Assembly (NCBI GenBank): GCA_046290435.1
Contig: JBKAGO010000039.1
Span: 1 to 64,000, forward strand
Direction of reading: 5' to 3'
From: CAVQUE01 sp046290435
Lineage (GTDB): Bacteria; Actinomycetota; Acidimicrobiia; Acidimicrobiales; UBA8592
Length of the DNA: 64,000 bases
How positions within the stretch are numbered: the first letter of the stretch is position 1; each line of letters opens with the position of its first letter. Below the pieces are notes generated by a model that saw only the letters and a list, made by a program, of their open reading frames with translations, had not been told where the DNA came from and searched no databases. Below are positions 24,497 to 33,852 of the stretch, piece by piece. The translations under genes and the position numbers were made by a program.

Positions 24497-25978
24497 CTAA
24501 CGGGCCCAGTCCCGGCTGCGGGCCACGGCTTCGCGCCAGCGGGCGTGGTGAGCGTCGGCGGCGGCGCGGTCGCCGGTGGGGGTGACCTCGACGTCGAGCT
24601 CCCAGTGGGTGGCGATCTCGTCGAGTGATCCCCACACACCACAGGCCAGGCCGGCAAGGTAGGCGGCGCCGAGCGCCGTGGTCTCGCCCATCTTCGGGCG
24701 ACGGACCGGCACGCCGAGCTGGTCGGCCTGGAGTTGCAGGAGCAGGTCCATGACCGCTGCGCCGCCGTCGACGCGCAGGCTCTGCACGTGGGTGCCGGTG
24801 GCTTCGGCCATGGCGTCGACGACGTCGCGGGTCTGGTGCACCATCGCCTCGATGACGGCGCGGGCGATCTCGGGACGGCCCGTGCCTCGCGTCAATCCGA
24901 CGAGGGTGCCGCGGGCGTAGGGGTCCCACCAGGGGCTGCCGAGGCCTGCGAAGGCCGGCACAAGGAACACGTCGCCGGTGTCGTCGCACTGGCGGGCCAG
25001 CGGCTCGAGGTCCGAGGCCTTGTCGATGATGCCCAGCCCGTCGCGCAGCCACTGGACAGCTGCGCCCGTGACGAAGATCGCGCCCTCGAGGGCATAGGTG
25101 GGCTGCACGCCGCCGGGCCCGTCGAGGGTCCACGCAATGGTGGTCAAGAGCCCCTCGACCGGCGCCGGGCACGTGTCGCCGACGTTCATCAGCACGAACG
25201 AGCCGGTGCCGTAGGTGTTCTTGGCATCGCCGGGAGCGAACGCGACCTGCCCGAACAGGGCGGCGTGTTGGTCGCCGGCGACTCCGGCGATGGGGATCCC
25301 GGCGCCGCACGCAGCGTCGGCGCTCGTCACGCCGTAGTCGCCGCTCGAGGTGCGCACCTCGGGGAGCACCGATACCGGCACCCCGAACACCGAGCAGAGC
25401 TCGTCGCTCCATTCCAGCCGGGTGATGTCGTAGAGCAGGGTGCGTGAGGCGTTGGTGGCGTCGGTGGCGTGGACGGCCCCGCCGGTGAGCTTCCAGACGA
25501 TCCAGCTGTCGACGGTGCCCACGGCCACGTCGGGCCCGGCGGTGAGTCCGCCGGTGGAGAACAGCCACTCGAGCTTCGAGCCCGAGAAGTACGGATCGAG
25601 CACCAGGCCCGTGGTGGCGCGCACGGTCGGGAGCAGACCGTCGGCTTCGAGGGCGGCGCAGCGATCGGCGGTGCGCCGGTCCTGCCACACCAGCGCACGC
25701 TGCAGCGGCTCGGATGTCGATCGGCTCCAGGCGACGACGGTCTCGCGCTGGTTGGTGATGCCGATGGCGACCGGGGTCTCGTCCAGGGCGGCGGTGACCT
25801 CGGCCAGCGTGGCCTGCACCGCGACCCAGATCTCGTCCGCGTCGTGCTCGACCCAGCCGGGCTGGGGGAAGTACTGCGGGAACTCACGGTAGGACCAGCC
25901 GACCGAGCGGCCGTGCTGGTCGATGGCGACGGTACGGACACCGGTTGTACCGGCATCGATGGCGAGGACGACGGGCAT
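24497..25978 (-). CDS. glpK: glycerol kinase
   Basis: 493 aa. FGGY kinase motifs: AIDAGTTGVRTVAID at the start, ITNQRETVVAW, QDRRTADRC, the GSKLEW segment, the TGAxVxWLRDGL loop and the C-terminal GGGAAVMDLLLQLQAD-like phosphate-binding region. Glycerol plus ATP gives glycerol-3-phosphate for lipids or glycolysis, in the cytosol. The start at 25978 agrees with the family. No glpF or glpD gene is next to it. It is divergent from the phosphofructokinase gene. Confidence 0.95.
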   Translation of the reverse strand: MPVVLAIDAGTTGVRTVAIDQHGRSVGWSYREFPQYFPQPGWVEHDADEIWVAVQATLAEVTAALDETPVAIGITNQRETVVAWSRSTSEPLQRALVWQDRRTADRCAALEADGLLPTVRATTGLVLDPYFSGSKLEWLFSTGGLTAGPDVAVGTVDSWIVWKLTGGAVHATDATNASRTLLYDITRLEWSDELCSVFGVPVSVLPEVRTSSGDYGVTSADAACGAGIPIAGVAGDQHAALFGQVAFAPGDAKNTYGTGSFVLMNVGDTCPAPVEGLLTTIAWTLDGPGGVQPTYALEGAIFVTGAAVQWLRDGLGIIDKASDLEPLARQCDDTGDVFLVPAFAGLGSPWWDPYARGTLVGLTRGTGRPEIARAVIEAMVHQTRDVVDAMAEATGTHVQSLRVDGGAAVMDLLLQLQADQLGVPVRRPKMGETTALGAAYLAGLACGVWGSLDEIATHWELDVEVTPTGDRAAADAHHARWREAVARSRDWAR

Positions 25979-26154
25979 GGCCCGAGAGGGTAGTGGCCGC
26001 GACGCCGGGTGTTCACGGAGTGGTCACGTCCGGGCGGGCGGGCGGTTCGTAGACTGGGTGCCGCGACAGCCCGAACGTCGCAGGAGCTCAGGCTCCAGGA
26101 GCGCAACGGCGCGACTCCGCCCCGGACCCACCCTCGATGAAGAAGGAAACGGCG

Positions 26155-27186
26155 ATGCGAGTCGGAGTGCTCACCGGCGGGGGCGACTGCCCCGGTCTCA
26201 ATGCGGTGCTGCGTGCCATCGTGCGCAAGGCCGAGCGGGCTCATGGCGACGAGGTCTTCGGGTTCCTCGACGGCTGGCGAGGGGTCATCGAGAACGACCA
26301 CGAGATGCTTTCGATCGAGCGCCTCCGGGGCACCCTGCCCCGCGGCGGGACCATCCTCGGCACCTCGCGCATCACCCCGTACATGGTCGACGACGGCACC
26401 GACCGCGTGCGAGCCACCATCGAGGCCAACGGCATCGATGCCCTGATCGTCATCGGTGGCGAGGGCACCCTCTCGTGCGGACTGCAGGTCTGGAAGGACG
26501 GGCTGGTGCCGGTGGTGGGCGTCCCGAAGACCATCGACAACGACATCGGCGCCACGGAGATGACCTTCGGGTTCGACACCGCCGTCGAGGTCGCCACAGA
26601 CGCCATCGACCGACTCCACACCACCGCCGAATCCCACGACCGGGTCATGGTGGTCGAGGTCATGGGCCGCCACGTCGGCCACATCGCCCTGTGGGCCGGC
26701 ATCGCCGGTGGCGCCACGATGACCCTCATCCCGGAAGAGCCGTTCGACATCCAGGCCGTGGCCGAGGCAATCCAACGCCGCCACGCGAAGGGCAAGTACG
26801 CCTCGATCGTGGTGGTCGCCGAAGGCGCACGGCCCAAGCCCGGCACCCTCGACGTCGCCGAGCCGGTCATCGACGAATACGGCCACCAGCGACTCGGCGG
26901 CATCGCCAACGTCGTGGCCCAGGAGATCGAGGCCCGTACTGGGTACGACACCCGGGTCACCGTTCTCGGGCACGTACAGCGCGGCGGCACACCCACCGCA
27001 TTCGATCGGGTGCTGTGCACCTGGTTCGGTATCGCCGCCATCGACGCCGTCCACGACGGTGCCTACGGATCGATGGTGGCGCTCCAGAACGGCGACGTGG
27101 TCCGGGTGCCGCTGGCCGATGCGGTCGCCAACCTCAAGACGGTCAACCCCAACCTGTACGAAGCGGCCACGAACTTCTTCGCCTGA
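26155..27186 (+). CDS. pfkA: 6-phosphofructokinase (PfkA, group III, ATP-type residues)
   Basis: 343 aa from ATG at 26155, preferred because AAGGAA sits upstream and MRVGVLTGGGDCPGLNAVL is the family N-terminus; ATG 26137 would add six residues. The nucleotide site reads GGEGTL: the Gly after Glu (rather than Asp) is associated with ATP rather than pyrophosphate use. PKTIDNDIGATE is typical of the actinobacterial group III enzymes that have Lys where E. coli has Gly. MGRHVGHIAL and GHVQRGGTPTAFDR are intact. The enzyme makes fructose-1,6-bisphosphate. Its stop is directly adjacent to the opposing lpqB-like gene. Confidence 0.92.
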   Translation: MRVGVLTGGGDCPGLNAVLRAIVRKAERAHGDEVFGFLDGWRGVIENDHEMLSIERLRGTLPRGGTILGTSRITPYMVDDGTDRVRATIEANGIDALIVIGGEGTLSCGLQVWKDGLVPVVGVPKTIDNDIGATEMTFGFDTAVEVATDAIDRLHTTAESHDRVMVVEVMGRHVGHIALWAGIAGGATMTLIPEEPFDIQAVAEAIQRRHAKGKYASIVVVAEGARPKPGTLDVAEPVIDEYGHQRLGGIANVVAQEIEARTGYDTRVTVLGHVQRGGTPTAFDRVLCTWFGIAAIDAVHDGAYGSMVALQNGDVVRVPLADAVANLKTVNPNLYEAATNFFA

Positions 27187-27837
27187 TCAGGGTCTCGGCG
27201 CGTCCTCGCAGCCGGGCAGGGGAGTGGGGGTCGGCTCGGTCAGCAGGTTCGCCCGTGGCGCGAACGATCGGTAGTCGTCGGGGCTGAGCGGCCGGTCGGA
27301 TTCGCCCTCGTCGGTGGGCCAGGGCACCCGTTCGCCGTCGACGAGGATCCGGACCGCAGAGATCGATCCCGACTCGGTGAGTGTGTACACCAGCTGCGCC
27401 AGGGCTTCGGTGAGCAGGCCGGGGCCGAGGTCGAGGCTTCCCCCGGCGATGTCGATGGTGGCGATCTCGGTGTCGCGGTTGACCTCGGGGTTCGGGTTCA
27501 GCGTCGTCAACGCGGGTACGGCCGTCCCCAGGCCCTGAGCCCGTTCGGCCTCGGAGGGGTCGGCGACCAGCGCTGCGATCAGGTCGGGGATCCGCAGATC
27601 AGCCGGTACGTCGCGCCGGACGGGGACCAGGCGCTTGTCTGCGTCGAGCAGGAAGATGGTGAACGACTGGACGCACTCGGGCTCCGGGGTGGCCTCGGGC
27701 GTCGGCGTGGCCAGTACGGGCCCGATGGCACGAGGACCGTCGTCCTGGGGTATCCCGCACGATGACACCACCAGCACGACGGCGACGAGGCAGGCGACGG
27801 CGCGACACCGCGGACGGACCGCCGGGAGCGGCTTCAT
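27187..27837 (-). CDS. lpqB: GerMN-domain lipoprotein, LpqB-like
   Basis: 216 aa. A lipoprotein signal (hydrophobic VACLVAVVLVV, then lipobox VSSC with the acylated Cys near residue 27) is followed by a Pro/Thr linker and one GerMN domain (FTIFLLDADKRLVPVRR...). LpqB of mycobacteria has GerMN followed by a beta-propeller; here only the GerMN part is present, so it is a short version. It starts inside the stop of the histidine kinase gene (ATGA), giving the order mtrA-mtrB-lpqB known from mycobacteria and relatives. LpqB there modulates MtrB from the outer face of the membrane. Confidence 0.8.
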   Translation of the reverse strand: MKPLPAVRPRCRAVACLVAVVLVVSSCGIPQDDGPRAIGPVLATPTPEATPEPECVQSFTIFLLDADKRLVPVRRDVPADLRIPDLIAALVADPSEAERAQGLGTAVPALTTLNPNPEVNRDTEIATIDIAGGSLDLGPGLLTEALAQLVYTLTESGSISAVRILVDGERVPWPTDEGESDRPLSPDDYRSFAPRANLLTEPTPTPLPGCEDAPRP

Positions 27838-29453
27838 CGGGCCGACGGCCCTTCGCTACCGCCCGACACCGGGGTGGGGTCGATGTCCGCCTCGCCGTGG
27901 GTGTCCGACCGATCGATCGGCGCAGCGGTGACCGCGGCCGCTGCTTCCCCGGCCTCGGGTTCGGATGCGGGCGTGACCTGGTCGAGCCAATCGCTGTCGC
28001 CGTCGTCGAGATCTTCGTCGGCGAGCACGATGGGCAGCGAGACCACGAACCGGGCGCCGCTGCGGCCGTCGGGACGGTCATCGACGCGCACGCGGCCTCC
28101 GTGGAGGCGGACGTGCTCGGACACCAGGGCCAGGCCGAGTCCCGTGCCGGTACCGGCACCACGCCGACCACCCTCGGAGCCCCGTGCGAAGCGGGCGAAG
28201 ATGACCGCTCGCTCCTCCTCGGGGACGCCGGGACCGGCGTCTTCGACCGCGACCTCGACGGTGTCGCCGAACGCCGTGACCTCGATGGCGGTCGCCCCGC
28301 CGGCGTAATAGCGGGCGTTGTCGAGCAGGTTGGCGATGACGCGCGCCAGTCGGCGTTTGTCGGCAGCGACGACGGTGGTCTCGAGTTCGGGGGCAGCGAT
28401 CACCGGGATGGAGGTGTGCTCGGCCTCCGCGGCTACGCGGCGGACGAACTCGATGATGCCGAACTCGTCGAGGTCCAGCGCCTGGGCCCCGACGTCGTAG
28501 CGTGAGATCTCGAGCAGGTCGCCGACCAGCTGACGGAACCGTTCGAGGTCCGAGGTCAACAGGTCGAGTGCCATCTGCTGACGTTCCGGGAGGTCCTCGC
28601 GTCGTGAATTGAGGACCTCGACCGACGCCATGATGGTCATCAGTGGGGACCGCAGCTCGTGGCTGACATCGCTGGCGAACTGGGCGTCGCGTTCGATGCG
28701 CTCTTCGAGGTTGGCCGCCATCTCGTTGAACGACGCCGCCAGAGCGATGAGGTCACGGTCGTCGGCGACCTCGAGCCGGGCGCTCAGGTCGCCCGCCGCG
28801 ATGCGTTCGGCCGTTCCGCTGACGTCCTCGAGAGGGCGCAGGACCCGCCTCGATGCCCACGTGCCGAAGGCGACGCCGGCCATCGTCGTGAGCGCGCTGG
28901 CGCCGAGCAGCGCGAGCCCCAGTGCCCGGAGCGTGTCTTCGATGTCGTCGAGCGGCACCGCCTCGAAGTAGATGGCGTCGCGTTGGCTGAGAGGTACGCC
29001 GAGCAACAGGAACGGCTGATCCCGCACCGTGTAGCGAATCTGTGCCGGCCGCGCCACGCCATCGGGGTCGGCGTCGCCGGACACGACGTCGAAGAGGCGC
29101 TGGTCGAGGTCGTCGGGAGCGCGGAACAACCGCGACTCGGCGCTGAACCACGGGCTGTCCCCGACGCCCTCGAGGCGGATGACCGGTGTGGCGTCGGCGA
29201 CGGTGACGAGGTCACGCAGCAGCGCCGGGATGTCCTCGGCGGCGAGATCGTCGGTGATGCGGCGATCGGCCTGCTGTGCATTGCGCGAAACGACCTCGAG
29301 AGCGCTCTCCTCGCGGCGTTCGATCAGGTTCGATCGCGTGAGGCCGTAGGCCAGCGCCGACAACAGCACCGAGAGCATCAGCGCACCGAGCCCGAACGCC
29401 AGCGTGAGCCGGGCGCGCAGACGCAATCGGGACCGACGCGGGGGCCAGGCCAC
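27834..29453 (-). CDS. mtrB: sensor histidine kinase, MtrB-like
   Basis: 539 aa, GTG start at 29453, 5 nt after the mtrA stop. Two membrane helices (about residues 14-36 and 174-196) flank an extracytoplasmic sensor region. A HAMP segment (RRVLRPLEDVSGTAERI) leads to the HisKA H-box FASDVSHELRSPL with the phosphoaccepting His, the N-box NLLDNARYY, the G1-box EDAGPGVPEEE, and the G2-box GTGLGLALV. An acidic tail follows. The kinase is intact and transfers phosphate to the MtrA-like regulator; in mycobacteria this pair controls cell-wall hydrolases and division. Confidence 0.9.
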   Translation of the reverse strand: MAWPPRRSRLRLRARLTLAFGLGALMLSVLLSALAYGLTRSNLIERREESALEVVSRNAQQADRRITDDLAAEDIPALLRDLVTVADATPVIRLEGVGDSPWFSAESRLFRAPDDLDQRLFDVVSGDADPDGVARPAQIRYTVRDQPFLLLGVPLSQRDAIYFEAVPLDDIEDTLRALGLALLGASALTTMAGVAFGTWASRRVLRPLEDVSGTAERIAAGDLSARLEVADDRDLIALAASFNEMAANLEERIERDAQFASDVSHELRSPLMTIMASVEVLNSRREDLPERQQMALDLLTSDLERFRQLVGDLLEISRYDVGAQALDLDEFGIIEFVRRVAAEAEHTSIPVIAAPELETTVVAADKRRLARVIANLLDNARYYAGGATAIEVTAFGDTVEVAVEDAGPGVPEEERAVIFARFARGSEGGRRGAGTGTGLGLALVSEHVRLHGGRVRVDDRPDGRSGARFVVSLPIVLADEDLDDGDSDWLDQVTPASEPEAGEAAAAVTAAPIDRSDTHGEADIDPTPVSGGSEGPSAR

Positions 29454-29458
29454 CGGTA

Positions 29459-30139
29459 TCAGGCCTGGAGCTTGTAGCCCAGGCCCCGGACGGTCATGAC
29501 ATAACGCGGCTTCGCCGGGTCGGGCTCGATCTTGGTGCGGAGCCGCCGGATGTGGACGTCGACGAGGCGGCCGTCACCGAAGTAGCCATAGCCCCACACC
29601 CGCTCGAGCAGGACCTCTCGGGAGAAGACCCGCCCCGGGCTGCTGGCCAGCTCGACGAGGAGCCGGAACTCGGTCTTGGTGAGGTGCACCTCTTCGTCGC
29701 CGATCATCACGACGCCCTGGTCGGGCATGATCGACAAGTCCCCGAACTGCAGGTGGCTCGAGCCCGGAGCGCTGGAACGAACCCGTCGAAGCAGCGCCCG
29801 GATCCGGGCGCTGAGTTCCTTGGGGGCGAAAGGCTTGGTCAGGTAGTCGTCGGCGCCGGCCTCGAGCCCGGCGACGACGTCGTGGGTGTCGTCGCGTGCG
29901 GTGACCATGACCACCGGCACATCGCTGGTGCGCCGGATGGACCGGCAGACCTCGAAGCCGTCGATACCCGGCAACATGATGTCGATCAGCACGACGTCGG
30001 CGTTCGATTTCTTGAAGAGCTCGAGTGCCTCTTCGCCGCTGCGGGCCTCGGCGACCTCCCAGCCCTCGTCTTCGAGCGCGAGACGGACGGCGGTGCGGAT
30101 GCGCTCGTCGTCCTCGACGGTCAGGATCTGGGTGCCCAC
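29459..30139 (-). CDS. mtrA: OmpR/PhoB-type response regulator, MtrA-like
   Basis: 226 aa. Receiver domain 1-120 with acidic pocket VEDDER, the phosphorylated Asp in VVLIDIMLPG, VTARDD and the Lys in DYLTKPFAP. DNA-binding winged helix 130-226 has HLTKTEFRLLVELA, SREVLLERVWGY and VDVHIRRLRTKIE. The close fit with MtrA plus downstream mtrB and a GerMN lipoprotein gene is the MtrAB-LpqB operon. Targets cannot be read here. A hairpin that ends the upstream gene lies at 30215-30240. Confidence 0.9.
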   Translation of the reverse strand: MGTQILTVEDDERIRTAVRLALEDEGWEVAEARSGEEALELFKKSNADVVLIDIMLPGIDGFEVCRSIRRTSDVPVVMVTARDDTHDVVAGLEAGADDYLTKPFAPKELSARIRALLRRVRSSAPGSSHLQFGDLSIMPDQGVVMIGDEEVHLTKTEFRLLVELASSPGRVFSREVLLERVWGYGYFGDGRLVDVHIRRLRTKIEPDPAKPRYVMTVRGLGYKLQA

Positions 30140-30214
30140 GGTGGCCTCTCGGTGAACTCGATGCGGGTCAGCGTAATGCAGGGCGGCTCATCGGCGGTGC
30201 CGCTGCCGAAGACC

Positions 30215-30240
30215 CACCCGGTTGATGGCGACCGGGTGGA
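30215..30240 (-). terminator. hairpin after the inositol monophosphatase gene
   Basis: CCACCCGGT (30215-30223) pairs with ACCGGGTGG (30232-30240), loop 8 nt; GAAG and CTTC on the flanks can extend it past a small bulge. It begins 2 nt after the stop codon at 30243 on the minus strand and precedes mtrA. Confidence 0.6.
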
Positions 30241-30242
30241 CT

Positions 30243-31076
30243 TCAGCGCACGCCGGCCCGACGAAGCAACTCGTCGATCGCATCGGCGATGGGTGGGGTG
30301 CTGGCGACGATGAGCGGCACCAGCAGCGGCGGTCCATCCGGGTGCCTCGGGTCGACCTCGGTGATGGTGCGGCGCCGGACCGTCGCCCCTGCCTCGGAGG
30401 CGATCAACGCCCCCGCCGCGAGGTCCCATTCGTTCAGCCCGATCTCGTAGTACGCATCGACGCGTCCGACGCCGACGCTACAGAGGTCGAGTGCCGCCGA
30501 GCCCATCCGGCGGATGTCGGCGATCTCGGGGAGGACCGTGGTGAGCACCTGAGCCTGGTTGCGGCGCCGGTGTGCCAGATAGCTGAAGCCGGTCGCCACG
30601 ATCGCGCGTTCCACCCGTTCCGTGGCCCGCACCCGCATGGGATGGCCATTGCATCTGGCGCCGTCGCCGAGCACGGCTTCGTAGAGATCGCCGTGGACCG
30701 GGTCGGCGACGGCGCCTGCGACGACCCGGTCACCGATCTCGGCTGCGATCGAGACCGAGTACCCGGGATGCCCCAACACGAAGTTGGTCGTTCCGTCGAT
30801 CGGGTCGATGATCCAGCGCACCCCTGATGTGCCCGGCCGCGATGTGCCTTCCTCGCCGAGGAGGCCGTCGTCGGGTCGACGCCCGAGAATGGTCTCGACG
30901 ATCAGGGCCTCGGCTGCCCGATCGACCGCGGTGACGAGATCCGATCCCGATGTCTTCGCTTCGGTGACCAGTTCGCCCTGGCGCTGATCGAGCACGAGGT
31001 CGGCTGCGCTTTGCGCGGCTTCGACACACAGATCGCGCAGCTCGTGAGCGTCGGGCCCGATGGTCGCTGCATTCAA
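30243..31076 (-). CDS. inositol-monophosphatase family protein
   Basis: 277 aa from TTG at 31076. This start is chosen because it overlaps the upstream stop as TTGA, a pattern used several times here, and gives the normal family length; the longer open frame upstream is antisense-like. Metal sites: LGEEGTS (Glu), DPIDGTTNF (Asp, Asp) and EWDLAAG (Asp). Members hydrolyse inositol-1-phosphate, histidinol phosphate or related. In an actinobacterium a role in inositol for phosphatidylinositol mannosides is plausible; HisN activity cannot be excluded. Confidence 0.85.
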   Translation of the reverse strand: MNAATIGPDAHELRDLCVEAAQSAADLVLDQRQGELVTEAKTSGSDLVTAVDRAAEALIVETILGRRPDDGLLGEEGTSRPGTSGVRWIIDPIDGTTNFVLGHPGYSVSIAAEIGDRVVAGAVADPVHGDLYEAVLGDGARCNGHPMRVRATERVERAIVATGFSYLAHRRRNQAQVLTTVLPEIADIRRMGSAALDLCSVGVGRVDAYYEIGLNEWDLAAGALIASEAGATVRRRTITEVDPRHPDGPPLLVPLIVASTPPIADAIDELLRRAGVR

Positions 31077-31465
31077 CGTTTGGTGCCCCGTGGCCGCGCC
31101 TTCTGCTCCTCGCGCGACTTCACGGTCTCCCACTCGTCCATGGCCCGCAGTACCAGCACCGCGACGATGGCCACTCCGGCAGCGCCGATGATGGCGCCGA
31201 TGACGCCACTGATCCCGGCTGCGGCGGTGCATCCGTCGTCGCACTGCAGGTCGGTGAACGCATAGCCGATGAGTCCGCCGCAGAGGCCGGCGATGACGAT
31301 CGACCCGAAGGCGAGGGCCCGGACCGGCGTCGATGGCGTGGCGGCGGGTACCGCGGCCACGGGGAGGCGTTCGGGGTCGATGCGTTCGGGCGTGGCGGCA
31401 GTGCTCGGTACGAGCTCGCCGTGGTCGTCGCCGTTGTGGGTGGGGCCGTCGTCGGTGGCGTCCAT
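31073..31465 (-). CDS. two-helix membrane protein, unknown
   Basis: 130 aa, ATG at 31465. An acidic N-terminus (MDATDDGPTHNGDDHGEL) is followed by a Pro/Ala linker, two hydrophobic helices (about 50-72 and 82-106) joined by a short loop with DLQCDDGC (two cysteines), and a basic, charged C-terminus (EEQKARPRGTKR). The following gene starts in its stop codon. No domain recognised. Confidence 0.65.
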   Translation of the reverse strand: MDATDDGPTHNGDDHGELVPSTAATPERIDPERLPVAAVPAATPSTPVRALAFGSIVIAGLCGGLIGYAFTDLQCDDGCTAAAGISGVIGAIIGAAGVAIVAVLVLRAMDEWETVKSREEQKARPRGTKR

Positions 31466-31574
31466 GACGTCTTCGAGCCTACGCCAAGACCTTCGCCGGT
31501 CCGCTGCGCTGGGAGGGGTCCGTCCGGCGTCGCCGGACGCGCCGGCTGTCGCCGCCACGACCCATACTTGGGGG

Positions 31575-32069
31575 ATGCGGCATTGGACGGTCGGTGGTGG
31601 AGTGGTACGCAGCGGTGGCGACATCCTGCTCGTGCAGAATCGCCGTCGCGGCGGTGGCCTCGACTGGAGCACTCCCGGCGGGGTCATCGACGCCGGCGAA
31701 TCCGTGCTGGACGGGCTGACGCGCGAGGTCGCCGAGGAGACGGGCCTCGCCGTGCGCGAATGGTCCGTGCCCGCGTACCGGGTCGAGGTCGAGTTCGCAG
31801 CCCAGGGCTGGTACCTCGAGGTCGCCAGCCACCTCGCACTCGACTGGACGGGAGAGCTCCACCTGGCCGACCCCGACGGCATCGTCGTCGACGCCCGTTT
31901 CGTCGCCCGGACCGAGGCCGTCACGTTGTTGGGCTCGGCGCCGCGGTGGGTGGGCGAACCGCTCCTCGAATGGCTCGCGTCGGAGCGCGACCCGGCTGCG
32001 GCTCCCATGACCTACCGCTACCAGGTCGATCACGAGGGCGATGGTCTGCGGGTCGAGCGACGTGACTGA
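31575..32069 (+). CDS. Nudix hydrolase
   Basis: 164 aa. The Nudix box is complete: GGVIDAGESVLDGLTREVAEETGL (G-x5-E-x7-RE-x2-EE-x-G). The N-terminus VGGGVVRSGGDILLVQNRR and the WSTPGG preceding the box are typical of the 8-oxo-dGTP/ADP-ribose type. It hydrolyses a nucleoside-diphosphate derivative; the exact one is not visible. Its 3' end overlaps the dinB start, which suggests a joint role in DNA quality control (inference). Confidence 0.9.
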   Translation: MRHWTVGGGVVRSGGDILLVQNRRRGGGLDWSTPGGVIDAGESVLDGLTREVAEETGLAVREWSVPAYRVEVEFAAQGWYLEVASHLALDWTGELHLADPDGIVVDARFVARTEAVTLLGSAPRWVGEPLLEWLASERDPAAAPMTYRYQVDHEGDGLRVERRD

Positions 32070-33366
32070 ACCACAGCGCGGCCCTGGCTCGGCGGCACTG
32101 CGCACCATCTTCCACGTCGACATGGATGCCTTCTATGCGTCGGTCGAGATCCGGCGCCGCCCCGAGCTCGCGGGCCGACCGGTCATCGTCGGCGGGGACG
32201 GCCGGCGGGGAGTGGTCGCCGCGGCGTCGTACCAGGCACGGGTCTACGGCATCCATTCGGCGATGTCGTCGGCCAGGGCCCGTCGGCTGTGCCCGCACGC
32301 AGTGTTCCTGCCGGGCGATCACGCCCACTACGCCGCGGTCAGCCGCGAGGTGATGGCGGTGTTCGCCTCCCTGACCCCGCTCGTGGAGCCGCTGTCGCTC
32401 GACGAGGCGTTCCTCGACGTCTCAGGGTCCGCCGCCGCCCGCGACGACCCGGTCGCGCACGCGAAGCAGCTGCGCCAGGCGGTCCGTGATGCAGTCCAGC
32501 TCGACTGTTCGGTGGGTGTCGCCTCCAACAAGTTCCTCGCCAAGCTCGCATCCGAGGCCGCCAAGCCCCGGATCGGCCCGGACGGACCGGTGGCGGGGCC
32601 CGGGGTCGTGGTGGTCCGACCACACGAGGCGCAGGCTTTCCTCGACCCGCTGCCCGTGCGTGCCATCTGGGGTGTCGGCCCGGCCGCCGGCGCGCGCCTC
32701 GAACGCATCGGTGTCGCCACCGTCGCCGAGCTGCGCCGTATCGGCGTCGACGCACTCGTCGCCACGCTCGGGACTGCCCACGGCCGCCACCTCCACGAAC
32801 TCGCCCACGGACGCGACGACCGCCCGGTCGTCGCCGATGCCCAGCCGAAGTCGGTGAGCCACGAAGAGACGTTTCCCGTCGACGTCTACGACCCCGAACG
32901 GCTCCGGACCGAGGTGGTCCGCATGGCCGATGGTGTCGGGTCGCGCCTGCGTGCCGGGGACCGGCGCGGCCGGACGGTGCAGCTCAAGATCCGCTTCGGC
33001 GATTTCCGCACCATCACCCGCTCGGTCACGCTGCCTCGCGCCACCGACAGCGGCACCGTCATCGCCCGTGCCGCACGCGAGTTGCTCGCCGGGATCGACC
33101 CCGCACCGGGCGTGCGCCTCCTCGGCGTCGGGGTCAGCGGCTTCGCCTCGGACACCGACGGCGAGCAACTCAGCCTCGACGCCCTCCTCGAGGTCGACCC
33201 GACCCATCTCCGCGACGACCGGGACTGGCGCGAGGCCGAGGACGCGATCGACATCATCCGGTCCAGGTTCGGCGACGCTGCCATCGCCCCGGCCAGCGCC
33301 TTGAGCCGCAAGGGCCTCCGCCCGAAACGACGCGGCGATCAGCAGTGGGGCCCCGCAAGCCCGTGA
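32062..33366 (+). CDS. dinB: DNA polymerase IV
   Basis: About 434 aa of the Y-family. Catalytic motifs: FHVDMDAFYASVE (first Asp), SLDEAFLDVSG (second Asp-Glu) and the KFLAKLASEAAKP segment of the palm. HhH region VGPAAGARLERIGVATVAELR and a little-finger domain with RSVTLPRATDSG follow. GTG at 32062 overlaps the Nudix stop; ATG at 32041 is an alternative, and neither has a good Shine-Dalgarno. The C-terminus is not the beta-clamp consensus I would expect (it ends GPASP). Translesion synthesis in the cytosol; no LexA box is visible upstream of the Nudix gene. Confidence 0.92.
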   Translation: MTEPQRGPGSAALRTIFHVDMDAFYASVEIRRRPELAGRPVIVGGDGRRGVVAAASYQARVYGIHSAMSSARARRLCPHAVFLPGDHAHYAAVSREVMAVFASLTPLVEPLSLDEAFLDVSGSAAARDDPVAHAKQLRQAVRDAVQLDCSVGVASNKFLAKLASEAAKPRIGPDGPVAGPGVVVVRPHEAQAFLDPLPVRAIWGVGPAAGARLERIGVATVAELRRIGVDALVATLGTAHGRHLHELAHGRDDRPVVADAQPKSVSHEETFPVDVYDPERLRTEVVRMADGVGSRLRAGDRRGRTVQLKIRFGDFRTITRSVTLPRATDSGTVIARAARELLAGIDPAPGVRLLGVGVSGFASDTDGEQLSLDALLEVDPTHLRDDRDWREAEDAIDIIRSRFGDAAIAPASALSRKGLRPKRRGDQQWGPASP

Positions 33367-33434
33367 GTCGCGACCGAACACAAAACTGCGGCATGCGCGT
33401 TGTTGCGCGCTCGCTGCTGTGAGATGATGTCGGG

Positions 33435-33833
33435 GTGCCACTTTCAGAGGACGAGCAGCGCATCCTCAGCCAGATCGAGCAGCAGCTCTACGAGAGTGAT
33501 CCCGAACTGGCTCGAGAGGTCGGATCGACAACCGTCTACTCCCACGCGGCTCGCAACCTCAAATGGGCCGTATTCGGGTTCGTCGTGGGTCTTGCCGTCA
33601 TGGTGACGACGCTGTCGATCACCTACTGGCTGGCGTTCCTCGGCTTCGTGATCATGTTGGCCGCAGCGCTCTACTTCGAGCAGAATGCCCGCCGACTTGG
33701 CCGTGCCGGCATGCAGCAGCTGTCCCAGACCATGCGGTCGGGCACCCTGCGCAACGTGATGGGTGGCGGTGAGTCCCCCGGACGCAGCCTGCGCGATCGC
33801 CTGCGCCGCGACGACGACGAATCGTCGAACTGA
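33435..33833 (+). CDS. DUF3040 membrane protein
   Basis: 132 aa, GTG at 33435. The N-terminus PLSEDEQRILSQIEQQLYESDPELA and two central hydrophobic helices (about residues 45-65 and 68-86) are the DUF3040 pattern of actinobacterial membrane proteins. The C-terminus is basic then acidic (RDRLRRDDDESSN). Function unknown. It converges with the transglutaminase operon; a 14-bp palindrome lies between. Confidence 0.88.
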   Translation: MPLSEDEQRILSQIEQQLYESDPELAREVGSTTVYSHAARNLKWAVFGFVVGLAVMVTTLSITYWLAFLGFVIMLAAALYFEQNARRLGRAGMQQLSQTMRSGTLRNVMGGGESPGRSLRDRLRRDDDESSN

Positions 33834-33852
33834 CCGCAGCGCTCACCGACCT

